A DNA stretch of 9,725 bases from an uncultured Clostridia bacterium (GTDB taxonomy: Bacteria; Bacillota; Clostridia; Peptostreptococcales; Anaerovoracaceae), in the NCBI GenBank assembly GCA_934277495.1, contig CAKQUI010000088.1:1-9725 (forward strand), given 5' to 3'. Below the pieces are notes generated by a model. It had not been told where the DNA came from. It saw only the letters and a list, made by a program, of their open reading frames with translations, and searched no databases. A program made the position numbers and the translations under genes. Position 1 is the stretch's first letter, and each line of letters starts with the position of its first letter. Of this stretch, positions 6,429-9,725 are shown piece after piece.

Positions 6429-6962
6429 GTGGAATCAAAGGATTTTCAGGTAGGAAGGCACGTAGCATATGGAACGAACGGCATATGTGTCATCGAGGAT
6501 ATCAAACCGATGACATTTGCAGCAGGAATGAAAGAAAAAACATATTTTATACTGAATCCGGAAGGAAATGCATCCTCGAAGGTATTCGTCCCGGCAGATA
6601 ATGAGAAACTTGTCTCAAAAATGCGCACTATAATGACTAAAGATGAGATCGACGAGCTGCTCATCGGGATAAAAGGCAAGGAAATCAAATGGGAAAGCGA
6701 CAGGAGATTCAGGAGCGAGAATTTCCATGAGATAATGGCAAAGGGCGTTACAGAGGATATGCTGCTCATGATAAGGTGCCTGTACATGAAGAAAAAAGAG
6801 CTTGCAGATGCAGGGAAAAATCTTCCGACAACTGACGGCAACACACTCAAGGCAGCAGAAAAGCTGGTGGAGGAAGAATTTGCATATACCCTTGGAATAG
6901 AACCTTCTGAAGTGACCGGATATATAAGAAGCATGATCGGTGCCGGCAGGGAAGAATCATAG
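6429..6962 (+). CDS. CarD/CdnL-family transcriptional regulator
   Basis: A 177-residue protein of the CarD_CdnL_TRCF family. The N-terminal Tudor-like domain (about 5-65) has the signature FQVGRHVAYGTNGICVIEDI and ends with VFVPADNEKLVSKMR. In known members this part binds the RNA polymerase beta subunit. The C-terminal helical domain (about 66-172) contains Trp88 in KEIKWESDRRFR, at the place where mycobacterial and myxobacterial CarD/CdnL use a Trp to wedge the promoter -10 region and stabilise open complexes. The start is GTG 6429, preceded by AAAGGA (6414-6419); no ATG near it fits the family N-terminus. It has its own strong promoter (6340-6368). The next gene, an exported protein, follows after 92 bases and may be partly cotranscribed. 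The protein is likely a global RNA polymerase cofactor; targets cannot be read from sequence. Confidence 0.92.
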   Translation: MESKDFQVGRHVAYGTNGICVIEDIKPMTFAAGMKEKTYFILNPEGNASSKVFVPADNEKLVSKMRTIMTKDEIDELLIGIKGKEIKWESDRRFRSENFHEIMAKGVTEDMLLMIRCLYMKKKELADAGKNLPTTDGNTLKAAEKLVEEEFAYTLGIEPSEVTGYIRSMIGAGREES

Positions 6963-6982
6963 CATATTTTGACATATTTTGA
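6963..6982. repeat. Two perfect tandem copies of CATATTTTGA
   Basis: Two identical 10-base units follow directly after the CarD stop codon, at exactly one helical turn. They lie 14 bases upstream of the candidate -35 of the next gene, a position typical of activator half-sites such as those of response regulators. With only two copies, a chance duplication is possible. Confidence 0.5.
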
Positions 6983-6995
6983 AGATTACTTTCAG

Positions 6996-7024
6996 TTGTC
7001 GCTGGAGTCGCTGCATGATAACAT
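6996..7024 (+). promoter_or_regulatory. Candidate extended -10 promoter of the small exported protein
   Basis: TTGTCG (6996-7001), a 17-base spacer and TAACAT (7019-7024), with TG at 7016-7017. Both hexamers match the consensus at four of six bases. Transcription would start near 7031. It is weak, so read-through from the CarD promoter is an alternative. Confidence 0.35.
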
Positions 7025-7054
7025 TTTATCTGTAAGGATTGGAGATGAAGTGTT

Positions 7055-7561
7055 ATGGACAGGGTTTCAGCGATTTTGATTTTTTGCATAACTGCTCTTC
7101 TGTCTTTCAGCGGATATCTGCTTTACAGCACGGTAGAAGCGGGACGTGATACTGCAGACAATGTGGAGATCATATCAGAACAGGCGGCAGACAGTGAAGA
7201 GCTTTCGTTCAACAGTGATACATCTATAACAAACAATTCAGATCGTGAACTGTGGATCAGAGCCAGGATAATCATGAAGGACGACAGCGACCTCATGATA
7301 AAGTCTGATGCTGTCGAGAAGGGCGAGTGGATAAACAGGGACGGCTGGTACTACAGTCGTGGATCTGTGGGAGCAAAAGAAACCACAAAGCCGGTCATAG
7401 ACAGGCTTTCAGGCGGGAACGATCCTGGGACGAAACAGAGGTTCAGGATGAAAGTCGAGGCGGTGGATCAGGACTGGCTTCCGGAAAGACCGGGAAGCGG
7501 AGTCGAGGCTTTCGAGCTTTTTCAGGACGTTGTCACACAGCAGCAGGGCGTAGAGATATAG
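7055..7561 (+). CDS. Small exported or membrane-anchored protein, TasA/camelysin-like domain (tentative)
   Basis: A 168-residue protein with an N-terminal hydrophobic helix (residues 5-24) and little positive charge before it, then a polar extracytoplasmic part. No clear lipobox or Ala-x-Ala cleavage site is visible, so it may stay anchored. The body has a pattern seen in SipW-dependent TasA/camelysin-type proteins: an ITNNSDRELWIRARI strand (58-72), a GEWINRDGWYYS block (90-101), a VGAKETTKPVIDRL strand (105-118) and a RFRMKVEAVDQDW strand (129-141), consistent with a beta-sandwich. No sipW-like signal peptidase or tasA partner is in the window. The start is ATG 7055 with GGAG at 7041-7044. 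It stands between carD and the fab operon, which has its own promoter. The coding assignment is firm; the family call rests on motif resemblance only, and any biofilm role would be speculation. Confidence 0.75.
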   Translation: MDRVSAILIFCITALLSFSGYLLYSTVEAGRDTADNVEIISEQAADSEELSFNSDTSITNNSDRELWIRARIIMKDDSDLMIKSDAVEKGEWINRDGWYYSRGSVGAKETTKPVIDRLSGGNDPGTKQRFRMKVEAVDQDWLPERPGSGVEAFELFQDVVTQQQGVEI

Positions 7562-7571
7562 TGAAGGACGA

Positions 7572-7600
7572 ATGTCAAATGTGTGAAAAAACATTGACAT
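7572..7600. repeat. Inverted repeat ATGTCAA-N15-TTGACAT overlapping the fab -35
   Basis: Perfect seven-base arms at 7572-7578 and 7594-7600; the right arm contains the whole -35 hexamer TTGACA. A protein bound across this dyad would block RNA polymerase, so it is a candidate operator for the fatty-acid operon. As RNA it could form a weak hairpin at the end of the upstream transcript, but no T-run follows. Confidence 0.4.
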
Positions 7601-7622
7601 GTTTTATGAAAAATGTTACTAT
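7594..7622 (+). promoter_or_regulatory. Strong sigma-A promoter of the fab operon
   Basis: Perfect TTGACA (7594-7599), a 17-base spacer, and TACTAT (7617-7622) preceded by TGT (7614-7616), which forms an extended -10. Start of transcription is expected near 7629, giving a leader of about 70 bases before acpP. Inverted repeats lie on both sides, one over the -35 and one at the start point. Confidence 0.8.
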
Positions 7623-7630
7623 TTCTGATA

Positions 7631-7645
7631 GTTAGAGACGCTAAC
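7631..7645. promoter_or_regulatory. Dyad GTTAG-AGACG-CTAAC at the fab transcription start
   Basis: Five-base perfect arms at 7631-7635 and 7641-7645, at about +1 to +16 of the predicted start. Fatty-acid operons of Bacillota are commonly repressed by FapR or the MarR-type FabT from sites in this position. The sequence does not clearly match either published consensus, though TTAG/CTAA ends resemble FapR half-site ends. Operator function is inferred from position and symmetry. Confidence 0.4.
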
Positions 7646-7699
7646 AATTAGCAAGTCAAAATATTATACAGAATGTTGATAAGACATGGAGGTAAGAAT

Positions 7700-7924
7700 A
7701 TGTTATTAGAAAAAATCACAGCTATCGTTGCTGAGCACCTGGACTGCGATCCTGCAGAAGTCAAGAGAGAATCAACTTTTGAAAGCCTTGGAATAGATTC
7801 ACTTGACGCTGTTGAGCTGGTAATGAAACTGGAAGAAGAGCTGGACGTTCAGCTGGATCTGGACAGAGATCTCGAAACAATAGATGAACTCGTTAAGTTT
7901 GTAGAAGAAAAGATTGAAGGTTAA
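7700..7924 (+). CDS. acpP: Acyl carrier protein
   Basis: A 74-residue acidic helical protein that carries growing acyl chains on a phosphopantetheine arm during type II fatty acid synthesis in the cytoplasm. The arm attaches to Ser34 in the signature LGIDSLDAVEL (30-40), which is complete. Length matches the usual 75-80 residues. The start was set at ATG 7700 (MLLEKITAIV) with a strong GGAGGT at 7688-7693; the frame is open to an ATG at 7673, but that start would read through the ribosome binding site and lacks its own. fabK begins 8 bases after the stop. As first gene of the operon it lies right behind the fab promoter. Because its partners FabK and FabD follow directly, this is the housekeeping AcpP and not a polyketide or D-alanyl carrier protein. 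Confidence 0.97.
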   Translation: MLLEKITAIVAEHLDCDPAEVKRESTFESLGIDSLDAVELVMKLEEELDVQLDLDRDLETIDELVKFVEEKIEG

Positions 7925-7932
7925 TCGAACAT

Positions 7933-8877
7933 ATGAAAAAAGGAAATATAGCAGAGCTCCTGGGAATAGAATATCCGATATTCCAGGGAGGCATGGCGTG
8001 GATCGCCGATGGTAAATTAGCAGCTGCTGTATCGAATGCCGGTGGATTGGGTATTATAGCCGCAGGCAATGCAGATGGAGAATATGTGAGAAAACAGATA
8101 AAAGCGGCCAAAGAGCTTACAGATAAGCCCTTTGGTCTTAATATTATGCTCTTAAGTCCATTTGCCGATGAAGTGGCAGCGATAGCAGCAGAAGAAAAGG
8201 TAAAAGTCGTGACTACAGGTGCGGGCAATCCTGCGAAGTATATGAAGTTATGGCTTGAAGCAGGTATCAAAGTCATACCGGTAGTACCTTCTGTATCATT
8301 TGCAAAACTGGCGCAGAGAAACGGAGCTGCAGCAGTTATCGCAGAAGGTGGAGAAAGCGGCGGTCACATAGGTGAACTGGCAACGATAACGCTCGTTCCG
8401 CAGGTATGCGATGCAGTGGATATCCCTGTGATCGCAGCAGGCGGCATTGCTGACGGAAGAGGCGTAGCAGCAGCACTGGCTCTTGGAGCAGAAGGCGTAC
8501 AGCTGGGTACAAGGTTCCTGACAGCAAAAGAGTGTGACATCCACGAAAACTACAAGAAAAAAGTCCTGAAAGCATCCGATACATCGACTATAGTTACGGG
8601 CAGAAGGCTCGGGCATCCTGTAAGGAGCATCAAAAATCAGTTCGCAAGAGAATATTCCAAGATGGAATATACGGATATCTCCAATGAAGAACTGGAAAAA
8701 ATGGGCGAAGGCAAGCTCAGACTTGCAGTCATAGAAGGCGATGAGAAACAGGGTTGTTTCCTGGCTGGTCAGATCGCAGCTATGGTGAATAAAGAGGAAA
8801 CCTGTGAAGAGATCATAAAAAGTCTCGTAGAAGATACAGACAGAGTTTTAAGGAGGCTCAGGGAATGGGAAAAATAG
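7933..8877 (+). CDS. fabK: Enoyl-[acyl-carrier-protein] reductase II, FMN-dependent
   Basis: FabK is a TIM-barrel flavoprotein that reduces trans-2-enoyl-ACP, the last step of each elongation cycle, and is unrelated to FabI. The 314-residue product opens with the FabK/nitronate monooxygenase signature EYPIFQGGMAWIADG (13-27) and SNAGGLGIIAAG (34-45). It contains EGGESGGHIGE with the catalytic-type His145, and the FMN phosphate loop IPVIAAGGIADGRG (164-177) followed by GAEGVQLGTRFL. Nitronate monooxygenases share the fold, but the placement between acpP and fabD makes FabK the clear choice. FabK enzymes are known to be insensitive to triclosan; that is family knowledge and was not tested here. 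The ribosome binding site is weak (GAAGG, 7916-7920, inside the acpP end), which suggests translational coupling to acpP. The 3' end overlaps fabD by 13 bases. Confidence 0.96.
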   Translation: MKKGNIAELLGIEYPIFQGGMAWIADGKLAAAVSNAGGLGIIAAGNADGEYVRKQIKAAKELTDKPFGLNIMLLSPFADEVAAIAAEEKVKVVTTGAGNPAKYMKLWLEAGIKVIPVVPSVSFAKLAQRNGAAAVIAEGGESGGHIGELATITLVPQVCDAVDIPVIAAGGIADGRGVAAALALGAEGVQLGTRFLTAKECDIHENYKKKVLKASDTSTIVTGRRLGHPVRSIKNQFAREYSKMEYTDISNEELEKMGEGKLRLAVIEGDEKQGCFLAGQIAAMVNKEETCEEIIKSLVEDTDRVLRRLREWEK

Positions 8878-9725
8878 CATTTGTTTTTGCCGGTCAGGGT
8901 GCTCAGCACACAGGAATGGGCAGAGAAATATCAGAAAATGTCAGCAGTGCAGCGGAGATATTTGCAAAGGCAGACTCGGTGAGGCCTGGTACTTCGCAGC
9001 AGTGCTTCGAGGGAAGCAGTGAACTTCTCGCAGAGACAAAGAATACACAGCCGTGTATATATACTGTAGATATGGCTATGGCTGCTGCACTTGAAGCAAA
9101 CGGCGTCAAGGCTGATATGGCAGCAGGCTATTCACTGGGAGAGCTGGCAGCTCTCGCATATGCAGATTCATTTTCTTTTGAAGACGGTCTCCGTCTTGTG
9201 AGCCAGAGAGGCGCTATCATGCAGAAAGCCTCTGAAGCCTGCGATTCAGGTATGATGGCTGTTCTTAAATTATCAGATGAGAAGATAGAAGAACTCAGCA
9301 GCAAATATACGAAAGTATATCCGGTAAACTTCAACTGCAACGGTCAGGTAACTGTGGCCGGAGACAGAGCACAGCTGGATCAGTTCAAGGATGATGTCAA
9401 GGAAGCTAAAGGCCTTGTGAGGATCCTTGAAGTGAGCGGCGGATTCCATTCACCGTTCATGAGTGATGCCGCTGAAGAATTCAAGACAGTTCTCGAAAAT
9501 GCAGATATAAAAGATGCAAATATTCCTGTATACTCCAACTGGACAGCGAAACCGTATGAAGGAGATTACAAAAAAGCTCTGGAAATGCAGATCGCCAATC
9601 CTATAAGATGGAAGAACATCATCGAGGACATGATCGAAAACGGTGCGGACACATTCATCGAACTTGGACCGGGAACGGCTCTTACCAAGATGATAACAAG
9701 GATCTCTAAAAAAGTCAGGATGTTC
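8865..9725 (+). CDS. fabD: Malonyl-CoA:ACP transacylase, 3' end outside window
   Basis: FabD moves malonyl from CoA to AcpP, supplying the extender unit for fatty-acid synthesis. The 287 codons present hold the N-terminal oxyanion motif FAGQGAQHTGMG (8-19), the nucleophile Ser90 in GYSLGE (88-93), Arg115 in SQRGAIMQ, which binds the malonyl carboxylate, the catalytic His195 in GGFHSPFM, and the late ELGPGTALTKM motif. Tyr replaces the commoner His before the Leu-Gly-Glu-type elbow; such changes occur in clostridial FabD. The family averages about 300-315 residues, so only a short C-terminal piece is missing. The start at ATG 8865 overlaps the fabK end by 13 bases in another frame, with AGGAGG at 8851-8856 inside fabK, pointing to coupled translation. 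Further fab genes (fabG, fabF, acc genes) are expected beyond the edge. Confidence 0.96.
   Translation, partial: MGKIAFVFAGQGAQHTGMGREISENVSSAAEIFAKADSVRPGTSQQCFEGSSELLAETKNTQPCIYTVDMAMAAALEANGVKADMAAGYSLGELAALAYADSFSFEDGLRLVSQRGAIMQKASEACDSGMMAVLKLSDEKIEELSSKYTKVYPVNFNCNGQVTVAGDRAQLDQFKDDVKEAKGLVRILEVSGGFHSPFMSDAAEEFKTVLENADIKDANIPVYSNWTAKPYEGDYKKALEMQIANPIRWKNIIEDMIENGADTFIELGPGTALTKMITRISKKVRMF

Noticed and set aside
7673..7699. Upstream ATG start for acpP
   Set aside because: The extra nine residues would be translated across the strong GGAGGT at 7688-7693, and known ACPs begin close to the 7700 start.
1..9725. Mobile elements, CRISPR arrays, tRNA or rRNA genes
   Set aside because: No transposase or integrase frame, no regularly spaced repeats, and no cloverleaf or rRNA-like segment were seen on either strand.

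Overview
The window looks like chromosomal core DNA of a low-to-moderate-GC, anaerobic, Gram-positive bacterium of the class Clostridia (Bacillota). The evidence is strong AGGAGG-type ribosome binding sites, a T-box leader, a CarD-type RNA polymerase regulator, and a fatty-acid operon whose enoyl reductase is the flavoprotein FabK. The genus cannot be fixed by eye. An Eubacteriales lineage is a guess.

Layout. (1) 1-1705: the 3' part of rpsB (ribosomal protein S2), then tsf (EF-Ts, with an unusual internal insertion), closed by two hairpins; the second is a clear intrinsic terminator. (2) 1706-3059: an intergenic stretch with two DNA palindromes, a small two-helix potassium-channel-like protein, and a HAD phosphatase of the phosphoglycolate phosphatase type. 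(3) 3147-5107: a sigma-A promoter, a T-box riboswitch leader whose specifier reads AAC (Asn), a terminator, and asnB (glutamine-hydrolysing asparagine synthetase). (4) 5115-6182, minus strand: a membrane acyltransferase of family 3, convergent with asnB and divergent from the next gene. (5) 6340-7561: a good promoter, a CarD-family transcription factor, then a small membrane-anchored or exported protein resembling TasA/camelysin-type domains. (6) 7594-9725: a strong promoter flanked by inverted repeats, then the start of a type II fatty-acid synthesis operon, acpP-fabK-fabD. fabD runs off the right edge.

How the parts work together. S2 and EF-Ts serve translation. AsnB makes asparagine, and its leader appears to sense uncharged tRNA-Asn, so this is a closed amino-acid feedback loop. 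AcpP carries the acyl chain, FabD loads malonyl onto it, and FabK performs the last reduction of each elongation cycle. No mobile element, CRISPR array, tRNA or rRNA gene was seen. I found no obviously new multi-gene system. The points most worth a second look are the EF-Ts insertion, the Asn T-box, the operator-like repeats at the fab promoter, and the lone TasA-like protein.
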